64,000 nucleotides of DNA from Gemmatimonadota bacterium (GTDB lineage Bacteria; Gemmatimonadota; Gemmatimonadetes; Longimicrobiales; RSA9). The stretch is taken from NCBI GenBank assembly GCA_007126035.1, contig SLCC01000020.1, positions 56,567-120,566 of the forward strand, read 5' to 3'. The notes below the pieces were generated by a model. It was not told the origin of the DNA, made no database searches, and saw only the letters and a program-made list of their open reading frames with translations. Both the position numbers and the translations under genes were made by a program. Positions 1 to 9,187 of this stretch are shown here, piece after piece (the stretch's first letter is position 1; every line of letters starts with the position of its first letter).

Positions 1-798
1 AGCCACCGCCAGGGCCGGGATCGCGCCCAGTATGGGGCCGACGAAGGGGATGAAGTTCAGGATCCCCGCTATCAGCCCCAGGGCCAGCGGCGCCGGGACA
101 CCCAGCAGCCAGAGCGCGGCTGTGGTGGTGATGAAGATCATGATCATGGCCACCGACATCCCGGCCATCCACCGCTTCAGGTTGTAACCCACCTCCAGCA
201 ACGCCTCCCGGAGCTGGGCCCGACCTTTGTGGGGGACCAGCCGGAGCACGCTCTCCACGTAGCCCCGCGGGTCCAGAGACAGGAAGAACCCGGTGAACAC
301 CACCAGCGCCGCGCCCACCACGCCACCCAGGATCGTGGTCAGGAGCGGCAGCGCGCCGGCCAGGATCCGGGCTGCCTCAACGCTCACCCGCGCCTCGATC
401 ATCTCCCGGAAATCCTCGGTCGGGCGCACCTCGCCCATGATGACCTAGAGCTGGGCCTCGGCCCAGGCCGCCAAGTCCCGCACCAGCCGGGGGACCTCCG
501 CCTGGATCATGGCGAACTGGGCTTGCAGCACCGGCCAGTACAGGTAGAAGAACCCGCCCACCACCAGCGCCAGCAGCGCGAGACTCAGGATCGCGGCCAG
601 CGTCCGCGGCAGCCAGCGCGAGAGCGGGTCGACGAACAGGGACAGGAAGATGGCGAACAGGATAGCGAGGAAGGCGATGAAGATCAGGTCACGAGCCAGC
701 CACAACGCGAACGCCAGGGCCCAGACGCCCATGACCACCATGGTGGCCCTGGCCACGAAGCCATAGCTGATACGGCGGGCCCGCTGATCAGGCTGCAC
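1..798 (-). pseudogene. AI-2E family permease, interrupted by in-frame stop, cut by window edge
   Basis: Membrane transporter of the AI-2E/PerM family (PF01594). The GTG start at 798 follows a strong GGAGG-like site (CTCCCCCTCC on the plus strand). The first 117 codons encode two to three hydrophobic segments and end at TAG (445-447). The same frame then stays open to the window edge and encodes the rest of the family fold, including the family-typical segment LNFIPFVGPILGAIPAL. The halves are collinear with no shift, so a single CAG or GAG to TAG change explains the break. It could also be a sequencing error, or two polypeptides with the second starting at ATG 438. The 3' end of the gene lies outside the window. 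Family call is firm; loss of function is inferred. Confidence 0.75.
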
Positions 799-962
799 TG
801 CTCCCCCTCCTGGCCTTAGGCGCGGGCGCCTCGCCCGCAACCTGCCCCATCCGCGCGAGGATAGTCGGGCAACGGCCGTGCCAGTCGACGCGGTGCGCCA
901 GCGCGTGGATCCGCCCTCACCGACCATGACCCGCTCCGCCATACCACTGTCCCGATACGGCC

Positions 963-991
963 TTGCCGCAACAGCCACCACCTCCTAGTGT
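963..991 (+). promoter_or_regulatory. Candidate ssb promoter
   Basis: TTGCCG (963-968), 17 bp spacer, TAGTGT (986-991), about 60 bp upstream of the ssb start codon. Spacing is ideal; the -10 box is a moderate match. Confidence 0.4.
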
Positions 992-1053
992 TGCCGTGCC
1001 GGAGCCCCTGTCGCGTCCGGAACGGTGAGCTGCCACACGATGAAAGGACGAGC

Positions 1054-1527
1054 ATGAGTCGATCACTGAACAAGGTCACCCTCATCGGTAACGTGGGGGC
1101 GGAGCCCGAGATCCGGTCCACCCCCTCAGGCACGCGCATCGCGAAGGTCTCTCTGGCCACCAACCGGACCTTCACTGATCGCTCGGGCCAACAGCAGGAC
1201 AAGACGGAGTGGCATCGGCTCACGTTCTGGGACAAACTGGCCGACGTGGTCGAGCGGTACGTCCACAAGGGGGACCGCCTCTACGTGGAAGGACGCCTGG
1301 AGTACTCTCAGACCCAGGACGAACAGGGCAACGTCAGGTACTGGACCGACATCGTCGCCCGGGAGATGATAATGCTCGGAGCCGGCGGACCGGGCGGCGG
1401 CGGCGGACCGGGCGGCGGTGGCGGACCGGGCGGCGGTGGAGCCGACTACGGCCGCGACCAAGCTCCCGGTAGAGAGCCCGCGCCGGGACCGGGCCCCTTC
1501 GAAGAGGACGACGATCTGCCGTTCTGA
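1054..1527 (+). CDS. ssb: Single-stranded DNA-binding protein
   Basis: Binds ssDNA in replication, repair and recombination and recruits partners through its C-terminal tip. The 157-residue product has an N-terminal OB fold (about residues 1-105, opening MSRSLNKVTLIGNVG and including WHRLTFWDKLADVVERYV), a Gly/Pro-rich linker and the acidic tip EEDDDLPF, a good match to the classical partner-binding peptide. The ATG at 1054 was chosen over the upstream ORF start because GAAAGGA precedes it and the OB fold begins there. A second, tip-less paralogue lies at 13291-13686, so this is probably the main replicative SSB. The gene converges on rsgA with 30 bp between stop codons. Confidence 0.95.
   Translation: MSRSLNKVTLIGNVGAEPEIRSTPSGTRIAKVSLATNRTFTDRSGQQQDKTEWHRLTFWDKLADVVERYVHKGDRLYVEGRLEYSQTQDEQGNVRYWTDIVAREMIMLGAGGPGGGGGPGGGGGPGGGGADYGRDQAPGREPAPGPGPFEEDDDLPF
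1384..1437 (+). repeat. 18-bp in-frame tandem repeat, three copies, in ssb linker
   Basis: Three tandem copies of GGCGGACCGGGCGGCGGY (18 bp), each encoding GGPGGG in the disordered SSB linker. The copies differ at one wobble position. Copy number could vary without frameshift. Confidence 0.85.
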
Positions 1528-1557
1528 GGATGCACCGGCGCGCCCGGGCTCGTGGGC

Positions 1558-2478
1558 TCAATCGTCGGGTGACAGCAGTGCCTGGTAGCTCTCGAAACGC
1601 TCCACCGGGATCTCCCCGGCCTCCACGGCCTTCCTGACCGCGCAGCCCGGCTCGTGATCATGTGAGCAGGACCGGCCGAACCGGCAGGAGTCCAGGTAGT
1701 CCTGGAACTCGGGGAAGTGTAGGTCCAGCTCGGTCGGGTCTATGCGCCAGAAGCCCAGCTCCCGGAGGCCGGGTGTATCGGCCACGTAGCCGCCGCAGCT
1801 CAGTGGGATGAGTCGGGCAGAGACGGTGGTGTGGCGGCCCTTCCCCACGGCCTCGCTCACGGCGGCTGTCCGGAGCTGGAGGTCCGGGTCCATGGCGTTG
1901 AGGAGGCTGGACTTGCCCACGCCCGAGGGCCCGGCCAGCGCGCTGACCCGTCCGCACAGGTGCTGGCGCAGGTCTTCGATGCCCTGGCCGGTACTGGCGC
2001 TGGTGACCACGACGGGGTAGCCGATCCTTTCATAGACGCGGAACGGCTCGAAGTGCTCCTCGTCCGCCAGGTCCGCCTTGTTGGCCACGACGACCGCGTT
2101 CAGATCGTTCGCCTCCGCCAGCACGAGGAACCGGTCCAGCATGCGGAGCCGTGGGGTCGGATGTACCAGTGCGAAGACGGCCACGATCTGGTCCACGTTG
2201 GCGGCCAACACCTTGGCCCGATACCGTCCCGCCCTGGGCGCCGCCCTGGCGAGCTCGCTCTGCCGCTCCGCCACCGCCTCGATCGTGTAGTTGCCGTCCT
2301 CGTGCTGGCGGACCTGGACCCGGTCACCCACCACCACCGCGTCGCCGGTCCTTTGCTGCTGCTTCAGCCGACCGCGCAGCACGGCCTCCACCACCTCGCC
2401 CCGATGCAACTCGACCTCGTACTTCCCGCCCACGGCGGATCGTACGAGGCCGTTGATCTGCCCGGAGGCGGCTGACAT
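1558..2478 (-). CDS. rsgA: Small ribosomal subunit biogenesis GTPase RsgA
   Basis: Circularly permuted GTPase that acts late in 30S assembly. The 306-residue protein has an N-terminal OB domain (about 1-75), then the permuted motif order: G4 NKAD, G5 region SAST, G1 GPSGVGKSSLLN, a Thr pair for G2, and G3 DTPGL. The C-terminal zinc segment has Cys-His residues in CRFGRSCSHDHEPGC. Length is normal for the family. Its ATG shares one base with the stop of the upstream sigma factor (TGATG), so the two are translationally coupled on one transcript. Confidence 0.95.
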   Translation of the reverse strand: MSAASGQINGLVRSAVGGKYEVELHRGEVVEAVLRGRLKQQQRTGDAVVVGDRVQVRQHEDGNYTIEAVAERQSELARAAPRAGRYRAKVLAANVDQIVAVFALVHPTPRLRMLDRFLVLAEANDLNAVVVANKADLADEEHFEPFRVYERIGYPVVVTSASTGQGIEDLRQHLCGRVSALAGPSGVGKSSLLNAMDPDLQLRTAAVSEAVGKGRHTTVSARLIPLSCGGYVADTPGLRELGFWRIDPTELDLHFPEFQDYLDSCRFGRSCSHDHEPGCAVRKAVEAGEIPVERFESYQALLSPDD

Positions 2479-3365
2479 CAGGCGGCGAAGCTCTCCAGTG
2501 CTATCCCCATGTCCCCCTCCCGGAGTCGCTTCAGTGCCCGGTCCCGGAGCTGGCGTACCCGCTCACGGGTCACGCCCAGCATGTTGCCGATCTCTTCCAG
2601 GGTGTGGGCCTCACCGCCGTCGAGCCCGAAATAGAGCCGGAGCACCCTGGCGTCCCGGGGGTTCAGTGTTTCCAGGGCCGCGTCGATGTGCTCGGCGAGC
2701 ATGCGGTCCTCCACGTCCTCCTCGGGCTCGGTGGCCTCGTCGAGGACGAAACGCTCCACCAGGTAGCTGTCATCGGTGTCACCGATGGGTGCGTCCAGCC
2801 GGATCTCGGCGGAGTTGAGCGTCTGCAACTGCTCCACCACCTCGGGCGTCAGCTTGGCGGCCTTCGCCACCTCTTCCGTGCTCGGGTCCCGGCGCAGCTC
2901 CTGCTTCAGCCGCTCCCGCTCGCGGAAGATCCGAGCCAGGTCGCTGGCCCGGTTGAGGGGGACACGCACTGCCCGGCCCTGATTGGCCAGTGCCGCCAGG
3001 ATGGCCTGACGGATCCACCAAACTGCGTACGAGATGAACTTGACACCCTGGTCCGGGTCGAACTTCCTGGCCGCCGTTACCAGGCCTACATTGCCTTCCT
3101 GGATGAGGTCCGCCAGCGATACGCCCCGGTTCTGGTACTTCTTGGCCACGCTGATGACGAACCGCAGGTTGGCCCGTGCCAGGGCCATGATCGCGTCCTC
3201 GTCGCCTGCCTTCGCACGGCGACCCAACTCGATCTCCTCCTGGGTCGTGATCAGCTCATGCTTACTGACGTCACCCAGGTACTGATCGAGGGCGTTCTGG
3301 TCCTCGTGCAGGGGCCGGAATCCCTCCAGCCGCCGCCGGCGCTGCTTGCTTTCGATAGTTGCCAT
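2478..3365 (-). CDS. RNA polymerase sigma-70 family factor (RpoD-like, no region 1.1)
   Basis: Promoter-recognition subunit of group 1/2 type, 295 residues. Region 1.2 is near the N terminus (DQYLGDVSKHELIT), region 2 includes FDPDQGVKFISYAVWWIRQ, region 3 follows, and region 4 carries the helix-turn-helix (TLEEIGNMLGVTRERVRQL). It lacks the long acidic region 1.1 of E. coli RpoD, like many primary sigmas of small-sigma phyla. ATG 3365 was preferred to the track start at 3446 because the conserved protein begins there and a G-rich stretch precedes it. It shares an operon with rsgA. A close paralogue lies at 12260. No convincing promoter was found in the 217 bp upstream. Confidence 0.93.
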   Translation of the reverse strand: MATIESKQRRRRLEGFRPLHEDQNALDQYLGDVSKHELITTQEEIELGRRAKAGDEDAIMALARANLRFVISVAKKYQNRGVSLADLIQEGNVGLVTAARKFDPDQGVKFISYAVWWIRQAILAALANQGRAVRVPLNRASDLARIFRERERLKQELRRDPSTEEVAKAAKLTPEVVEQLQTLNSAEIRLDAPIGDTDDSYLVERFVLDEATEPEEDVEDRMLAEHIDAALETLNPRDARVLRLYFGLDGGEAHTLEEIGNMLGVTRERVRQLRDRALKRLREGDMGIALESFAA

Positions 3366-3582
3366 CCTCCCCCACCGCTCTCTAGCCCGCCGGACCGCCC
3401 GGCCTTGAATGGAAACCCTTGCGAGGCCTGGAAGGTTCCACCGCAAGGTCTTTGCCTGCGCGAACCGTTCCGGTGCGATCGAATCCAGCGGGTCAACCCC
3501 GTCTCGCGGCTGGTATTAACCCTGCCACCGGGCGGGGGTTCCGGCGGGTGTCGGTGCGGGAGCTGGCGTCCGTGGCGTCAGC

Positions 3583-4167
3583 CTATGGATCCGGCGTCGG
3601 GTCAGCCGGCTGGCCCAGGGGCTGGGGCGCAGTGGCGTCCGGGGTGGGAGTGGTCTGCGCGGCCGCGTCCACGCGCACCCTGGCATCCCGTAGCGGGTCC
3701 TGGGCCAGGAGCTGCTCCAGGGGCGGCGGTGCCGGGCCACCGCCCGGCAGGGCCAGTTGGGCTTGCAGGTCCTGGATCGCGGTGCGGATCGTGACCAGGT
3801 CATCCTCCACGGCTGCCAGCGTGGCGCCTCGCCGCAACTTCGCCACCACGGCGTCGGCCAACGCCTGGATCTGCCGCAGGCGCGCCTCGACCAGGTAGCC
3901 AGTGGCCAGCCAGTCGACCTCCCGGGGCGCGTGGAGAAGCTGATCGGTGATGGCCTCGGCTGTGAGTATCCGCTCCGGCTCACCCGCCAGGGCCAGCTCG
4001 ATCTCCGCCTCCACCATCCGTAGCTTCTCTTCGAGTGGCACGTCCTGACCAGGTGCCAGAACGGTGGCGGGCGGCGGTGCCTCGCCGGTCACACGCCGCT
4101 GGTCCGGCCACAGCTCGCAGCCGGTCAAGGTGAGGGCTACAATGGCTGTCAGAAGTATTCGTCGCAT
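3583..4167 (-). CDS. Putative lipoprotein, unknown function
   Basis: A 194-residue protein not recognised beyond its signal. It starts MRRILLTAIVALTLTGC, a type II signal peptide with lipobox LTGC (Cys 17), so it should be lipid-anchored. The mature part has an alpha-helical middle (about residues 45-150, many Leu/Ala/Glu, LEEKLRMVEAEIELAL) and a Pro/Thr-rich tail. ATG 4167 was chosen because it begins the signal peptide; the track ORF adds 13 implausible residues. It is divergent from the PP2C gene, 66 bp away. Helical lipoproteins like this often serve envelope or sensor complexes, but nothing here shows a partner. Confidence 0.7.
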   Translation of the reverse strand: MRRILLTAIVALTLTGCELWPDQRRVTGEAPPPATVLAPGQDVPLEEKLRMVEAEIELALAGEPERILTAEAITDQLLHAPREVDWLATGYLVEARLRQIQALADAVVAKLRRGATLAAVEDDLVTIRTAIQDLQAQLALPGGGPAPPPLEQLLAQDPLRDARVRVDAAAQTTPTPDATAPQPLGQPADPTPDP

Positions 4168-4198
4168 CGGTTTCCCACAGGGGCAATCACCATGCCTG

Positions 4199-4228
4199 TT
4201 GCCCAACGTCCCATTGATGATCTACCCT
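4199..4228 (+). promoter_or_regulatory. Leaderless-type promoter of PP2C gene
   Basis: TTGCCC (4199-4204), 18 bp, TACCCT (4223-4228), then five bases and the ATG at 4234. Transcription would begin at or beside the start codon. Confidence 0.5.
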
Positions 4229-4233
4229 AACGC

Positions 4234-4962
4234 ATGAACCTGGTTTCCGCAGGGCTCAGCGACCGGGGCCGTGTCCGGCCCAGGAACGAGGACGCGCTGC
4301 TCCTCAGACCGGAGCGAGGGCTGTTCGCCGTGGCCGACGGGATGGGCGGGCATGTCGGTGGCGACATCGCCAGTCGCGTCGCCGTCGACGTCCTGGACGA
4401 ACTCGGCCCGGACGGCCTGGACGCGGAGCAGCTGCGCTCCATCTTCCTTGCCGCCCATGGCGCCATTCTCCGGGCGGTAAGCGCTGACCCCACCCTGTCC
4501 GGCATGGGCACCACCATGACCGCGCTCCGGGTGCGCCCGGAGAACGATGGCTGCCTCATAATCCACACTGGCGACTCCCGCGCGTACCGCTTCCGGGACC
4601 CACAGCTCCACCAGCTCACCAGGGACCATACCTGGGTCCAGGACCAGGTCGATGCCGGGCTCCTGCAGCCCGAGCAGGCACGAGCGCATCCATACTCCTC
4701 GGTCCTCACCTCGGCCCTGGGCATTGTCAATGGCGAGCCCGAGATCCAGGTGGTGGACGTGCCGTGCGACGCCGGTGACACCATCCTCCTCTGCACCGAC
4801 GGCCTCACCGCCGGACTGGCCGACCAGGACATCGCCCGGCTGCTCAGCAGGGAGCCGGACATGGACGCCGCCGCCCGGGCCCTCATCGCCGCTGCGAACG
4901 ACGCCGGCGGCAGTGACAACATCACCGTGGCGCTGGTGCGGCTCCTGGCCTCAGGTCAGTAA
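4234..4962 (+). CDS. PP2C-family serine/threonine protein phosphatase
   Basis: Metal-dependent (Mn/Mg) phosphatase that reverses Ser/Thr (Hanks-type) kinase signalling, cytosolic, 242 residues, the length of bacterial Stp/PrpC enzymes. All PP2C motifs are present in order: SDRGRVRPRNEDA, FAVADGMGGHVGG with metal-binding Asp, SGMGTTMTAL, HTGDSRAYRF, LTRDHTWVQ, LLCTDGLTAGL and GGSDNITVALV. No partner kinase is in the window. The 3' end overlaps the convergent HD-hydrolase gene by 12 bp. A promoter very close to the ATG suggests a leaderless mRNA. Confidence 0.93.
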   Translation: MNLVSAGLSDRGRVRPRNEDALLLRPERGLFAVADGMGGHVGGDIASRVAVDVLDELGPDGLDAEQLRSIFLAAHGAILRAVSADPTLSGMGTTMTALRVRPENDGCLIIHTGDSRAYRFRDPQLHQLTRDHTWVQDQVDAGLLQPEQARAHPYSSVLTSALGIVNGEPEIQVVDVPCDAGDTILLCTDGLTAGLADQDIARLLSREPDMDAAARALIAAANDAGGSDNITVALVRLLASGQ

Positions 4963-6309
4963 CGCGTGCTGGGCCGCGAGCCGTTGCTCCACCTCGTTCG
5001 GCCCCATGGCCACCACTCCGGCCACGGCGGAGGCTGGCGGCACCCGCCGGGGCGGGGCCAGGGCGAACAGGCGCAGCACCCGTGCCGTCCGGTACAGCTC
5101 ATCGGCTACAGCCGGTAGCCCGATGAGACCCGCCCGGCCGGCCGGGCCGAGGCGGAGGACCCCGCCATCATGACGGCGGACGAGGAGGTCGAGCCGGAAC
5201 ATGCCAGGCTTGGACGGATAGTCCACGAAGACCCACCCCCTCTCCAGGCCCATCTCCTCCGCCAGACGATCCTCCACCGCGCGCTTCAACGATGTGTCCA
5301 GCCGAGCCCATTCGCCGCCCTCGGGCAGCAGGTCCGCCGCCACCAGTTCGATGACCCGCTTGGGCAGACGTCGGCCCTGGAGTGATGCCACCATCCGGCC
5401 GACCTGCTGGGCCTCCGCAGCGCCGTGGGCCGAGGCCCGCTCCGACAGCAGGAACAGCAACGCCTCGTCAGTCTTACCCACCAACTCTGCCGGCGCCAGC
5501 AGGCCGATGCGCAGCGAGTCGTAGACGATCCGCTTGTACAGCACGGTCGCCGCCCGCACCGCGTGGTGCCAGTAGACGTTGCGGTACATCTGGTACTTCG
5601 AGAACAGCAGCGACTCCAGCGCCGCCACCCCCTTCTCGTCCACTCCCACCTCCGCAGCCCCTCCCTCCGGCGGGGTCTCCAGCACCAGGGCCTGGAGCAG
5701 GCGGTCCACATCGACTTCGCCATACGGCACACCGCAGAAGCGGGCGTCCCGCTTCAGGTACTCGATCTTGTCCAGGTCCAGGCTCCCGCTGACCAGCCCC
5801 TGGAGCGGCGAAGGGGAGCGCCCGCGGATCAGGAGCTCCACCTGGTCCGCGCCGTCCGGCGCCACCGACTCCAGCGCCGCACGCACGTCCGGGTCGGCCA
5901 GGAACCTGCCGGTCAGCGTCTCGTGGTGCCCGGGGATCAACGGCTCCTCCAGCTCCTCGAGGGCGTGGGAGAAGGGGTAGTGGCCCACGTCGTGGAGCAG
6001 ACCCGCCAACGGCACCAGACGTTGCTCCGCCTCCGTCAACTCCTCCAGCTCTCCTTGCCGCGCCATGCTCGTCAGCGCCCGCCGGATCAGGTGGTAGACG
6101 CCCAGAGCGTGGTCGAAGCGGGTGTGATTCGCCCCAGGGTAGACCAGATGGGCAAAGCCGAGCTGGCGGATGTAGCGGAGGCGCTGGAAGGCCGCCGAAT
6201 CGATTATCCGGTGAGCGGTCCCGTCCACGTGGATGGTGCCCCAGACCGGCTCCCGGACTAATACGGCGCCGCCGGCCTTCACCTCCGTCGCTTCCTTCCT
6301 GATCCCCAA
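4951..6309 (-). CDS. HD-domain phosphohydrolase (SAMHD1/dGTPase-like)
   Basis: Predicted metal-dependent phosphohydrolase, probably acting on dNTPs or related nucleotides. The approximately 452-residue protein has the N-terminal core DSAAFQRLRYIRQLGFAHLV, then the HD ligands in HTRFDHALGVYHL (His), LLHDVGHYPFSH (His-Asp) and LDLDKIEYLKRDA (distal Asp), as in the SAMHD1-like branch. Start choice is uncertain: TTG at 6309 has a perfect GGAGG five bases upstream and is preferred; GTG 6282 is possible, and the track start at 6354 has no good ribosome site. The actual substrate cannot be read from sequence. It is convergent with and overlaps the PP2C gene. Confidence 0.85.
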   Translation of the reverse strand: MGIRKEATEVKAGGAVLVREPVWGTIHVDGTAHRIIDSAAFQRLRYIRQLGFAHLVYPGANHTRFDHALGVYHLIRRALTSMARQGELEELTEAEQRLVPLAGLLHDVGHYPFSHALEELEEPLIPGHHETLTGRFLADPDVRAALESVAPDGADQVELLIRGRSPSPLQGLVSGSLDLDKIEYLKRDARFCGVPYGEVDVDRLLQALVLETPPEGGAAEVGVDEKGVAALESLLFSKYQMYRNVYWHHAVRAATVLYKRIVYDSLRIGLLAPAELVGKTDEALLFLLSERASAHGAAEAQQVGRMVASLQGRRLPKRVIELVAADLLPEGGEWARLDTSLKRAVEDRLAEEMGLERGWVFVDYPSKPGMFRLDLLVRRHDGGVLRLGPAGRAGLIGLPAVADELYRTARVLRLFALAPPRRVPPASAVAGVVAMGPNEVEQRLAAQHALLT

Positions 6310-6552
6310 TTGTCCTCCGTTCCGGACCGTTCCGCCGCCGGCTGGCGCGATCAATGCACCCTCTGCCGTCAGCCACGCTGGTAGGACTGGCGCTGGGAGG
6401 GAGTAGTGGCCCTGGGAGCAACGCTACGGCAGCCCTGGTCGCCCGGCAAGGAACGATAGGGTCGGGGCACCTCGTCGCCTGGAGCATTGCGCAGGACCGC
6501 CGGTATGGTGATTCTTCAGGTCACGCGTCGTAAGAGCGTACCACGGAAGCAG

Positions 6553-8352
6553 ATGAGCGGACGATCGCAGGTGGAGTACCTGGCCCTGGGACTGTTCCTC
6601 CTCGCCGCCCCGTCACTGGCGGCACAGGAGGACGGCGCCAGGGAGTGCCCGGCGGGCGTGGTCAAGCACATCTTCATCGACAACCACTCCATCTTCGACA
6701 TCTCGGACCCATCACTGGACCCGCGGTTCCGCTGGGCGTACGACCTGGCGAACCGGCTGCACATTCGCACCAGGTCGGAAGTCATCGCCCGGGAGCTGCT
6801 GTTCCAGGTGGGCGACTGCTTCGATCCCTTGCTCATAGAGGAGTCGGCACGCCTGCTCCGGTCCCATCGTTTCCTCGGCAACGTGGACATCTACGGTGTC
6901 CAGCAGCCTGACCGTGACTATCACGTCATCGTGGACACTGAGGACGAGTGGTCGACCCAGGTGGAGGCGAAGCTGGACCTGACGGGCGGCATGAAGTTGG
7001 AGGGCCTGGACCTGCGGGAGCGGAACCTGATGGGCACCGGGCGCGAGCTGGGCGTCTTCTACCACTCCCTGGACGCCACGCGGGAGTACGGCCTCGCGGC
7101 CCGGGCGCCCCAGTTCCTGGGCCGCCGCTGGGTGGCTGACCTGGCGGTGGGTCGCACGCGCGCGGGCAGCATGCTCGAGCAGGGGCTGGCCCACCCGTTC
7201 GTCGGCGAGATCGGCCACTGGTCGGCGCGCCAGCTCATCCATTACCGGGACCGCCACTTCGACTACGTCCTCGCCCCCTCCGGGGACGGGGTGGAGCGAC
7301 GGGTCTTGGTCCCGCTCACAGAGCGCGGCGTCCACGTCCTGGGGTTCAGGAGGTTCGGCGAGCCAGGCAACCATACGGTAGTGGGTGCGGGGTTCAGCGC
7401 TCTCGAGCTCAGGTACGATGGCGCTCCCGATCGGGGCATCACCATGGTCGAGGCGGGCAGGTACGATGACCGATTCCCGGCCCCCCCGGAACTGCGAGAG
7501 CCCGCGGAGGAGCGGATCGAAGAGCTGCGGAACGTCAGGGCGGTGGTCCTCCTGGGCAAGCGCAACATCAGCTGGCAGCAGCGACGCGGCCTTGACAGCT
7601 TCCGCGGCCGGCAGGACGTGCGCGTCGGCGCCGAAATCGAGCTGGCCGTGGGGCGTTCACTGCCAGGGCTCCACGCCGACAACGACCTCGCGGCCACCCT
7701 GGACCTCTACTTCGCCGCCGGCCCGTCATCCGCCTTCCTGGTCGGTCGCGTCCGCACCGACGCTCGCCGGGATTACGACGCAGATGCCCGCCTGATCGAG
7801 TTGCGCGACATCTTCTCTGAGGGTGAGGTGCTGGTGTACCTGGAGCCGGGCCGGCCCGGCAACCGGACCATCCTCCTGCGCGCCGCGGGGGCCGGTGGCT
7901 GGCACGTGCGCAGCCCCCACCAGCTCACCCTGGGCGGGGAGCGGTCGCTCCGTGGCTGGCCAGAGGACCGCCTGCCTGGAGGACGACGGCTGGTCTTCAC
8001 CGCCGAAGACCGCTGGCACGCCGGCTGGCCGTTCCCGGACCTGGCCGACGTGGGGACTTCCCTGTTCGTGGACATGGGCAGGATCTGGCCAGGCAACGCG
8101 CCCTACGGCGCCGACTCCGGCTGGCGCGCCTCGGTGGGTGGCGGGCTGCGGATCAACTTCCCGGCAGGCGGGACCAATACCTTGCGGATCGATGCCGCGT
8201 TCCCACTGTCGAGCGATGGCGGACTCGGCCGGATGCAGCTGCTGATCGGAGTGGGAGAGTACCTGGGCATCACCACTCCCTTCTCCGATCCGCAGTTCGG
8301 CCGCTCCCGCATGCCGCCCATCACCGGCTCCGCCCCGGACCGCACCCGCTGA
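6553..8352 (+). CDS. Omp85-superfamily outer-membrane protein with one POTRA domain
   Basis: Predicted outer-membrane beta-barrel of the BamA/TamA superfamily, 599 residues. A signal peptide (YLALGLFLLAAPSLAAQ) is followed by one POTRA-like domain (about residues 40-120, with RSEVIARELLFQVGD and ESARLLRSHRFLGNVDI). The rest is barrel sequence with a late SLRGWPEDRLPGG segment resembling the family's conserved (V/L)RG(F/Y/W) loop. ATG 6553 is preceded by GGAAGCAG; the track start at 6487 would add residues ahead of the signal. Ten bases downstream the methyltransferase begins, so it heads a five-gene same-strand cluster. One POTRA is too few for canonical BamA, so a secretion or surface-export role is possible but unproven. 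Confidence 0.8.
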   Translation: MSGRSQVEYLALGLFLLAAPSLAAQEDGARECPAGVVKHIFIDNHSIFDISDPSLDPRFRWAYDLANRLHIRTRSEVIARELLFQVGDCFDPLLIEESARLLRSHRFLGNVDIYGVQQPDRDYHVIVDTEDEWSTQVEAKLDLTGGMKLEGLDLRERNLMGTGRELGVFYHSLDATREYGLAARAPQFLGRRWVADLAVGRTRAGSMLEQGLAHPFVGEIGHWSARQLIHYRDRHFDYVLAPSGDGVERRVLVPLTERGVHVLGFRRFGEPGNHTVVGAGFSALELRYDGAPDRGITMVEAGRYDDRFPAPPELREPAEERIEELRNVRAVVLLGKRNISWQQRRGLDSFRGRQDVRVGAEIELAVGRSLPGLHADNDLAATLDLYFAAGPSSAFLVGRVRTDARRDYDADARLIELRDIFSEGEVLVYLEPGRPGNRTILLRAAGAGGWHVRSPHQLTLGGERSLRGWPEDRLPGGRRLVFTAEDRWHAGWPFPDLADVGTSLFVDMGRIWPGNAPYGADSGWRASVGGGLRINFPAGGTNTLRIDAAFPLSSDGGLGRMQLLIGVGEYLGITTPFSDPQFGRSRMPPITGSAPDRTR

Positions 8353-8362
8353 GACGGTCACC

Positions 8363-9064
8363 GTGACCCTGCTGCGCCGGCTCGAAGGGGCAGAGGAGCT
8401 CATGGATGGGCCAGACGTCGAGAGGACGGAGCTGGAGACGGCCTTGCGTCACCTGGCCCGGATCAACCGGTGGACCGGTGCCCGGCGCGCCCTCCTCAAA
8501 CACCTCCCCACGGTGGTGCCGCCGGCCGGCTCCCGTATCCTGGACGTGGGCACCGGCGGGGCGGACCTGCCCCTGGCCGTGGCCGGTTGGGCCGAGAGCC
8601 GCGGCAGGCGCGTCAGCATCGTTGCCGTGGACCGGCACCAGGCCACCCTCGAGCTGGCCCGGCAGCGCGTGGCCCACCGCCCGGAGATCCGGACCCTCCG
8701 CGCCGATGTCCTCAGGCTGCCGTTCCCCGCTGGCGCCTTCGACCTGGCCCTCCTTTCCATGACGCTCCATCACCTGGACGGGCACGCCCTCACACACGCG
8801 CTCGGCGAGCTGGCCAGGGTGGCCGAGGGCGGCCGCGTGATGGTAGGCGAGCTGGAGCGCTCCGTGCCCAACTACCTGGGCGCCCGCCTCCTGGCCGCCA
8901 CGATCTGGCGCGGCAACGGGGTGACCCGCCACGACGGACCCATCTCCGTGCGCCGCGCCTTCACCCCCGGCGAGCTCCTCGAGCTGGCCCGCCAGGCCGG
9001 GCTCCGGGCCCCGCAGGTCCACAGGCACCCGTTCTATCGCCTGATCCTCATCGCCAGCGCCTGA
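8363..9064 (+). CDS. Class I SAM-dependent methyltransferase
   Basis: Small-molecule or lipid methyltransferase, 233 residues. SAM-binding motif I is ILDVGTGGADLPLAVA, motif II ends VAVDRHQATLELAR, and the acidic loop is RADVLRLPFPAGAFDLALLS followed by HHLD. The GTG start at 8363 keeps the family-typical lead LRRLEGAEELMDGPD; an ATG at 8402 with GAGGAG upstream is an alternative. Relatives commonly accompany polyketide or quinone-like tailoring genes. It is 10 bp downstream of the Omp85 gene and 123 bp before the cyclase gene, supporting a common pathway. Substrate unknown. Confidence 0.85.
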   Translation: MTLLRRLEGAEELMDGPDVERTELETALRHLARINRWTGARRALLKHLPTVVPPAGSRILDVGTGGADLPLAVAGWAESRGRRVSIVAVDRHQATLELARQRVAHRPEIRTLRADVLRLPFPAGAFDLALLSMTLHHLDGHALTHALGELARVAEGGRVMVGELERSVPNYLGARLLAATIWRGNGVTRHDGPISVRRAFTPGELLELARQAGLRAPQVHRHPFYRLILIASA

Positions 9065-9187
9065 GAGCCGCGGCGGAAATCGTGGCCCCGCGGCAGCGGC
9101 CCCTTTCCTGCAGCGCCCGCCCACTGCTTGTGACGGTCGTACTCTCGTCCGGGCAACACTTCACACTGGCCCAGCCACGGAGCCGAG

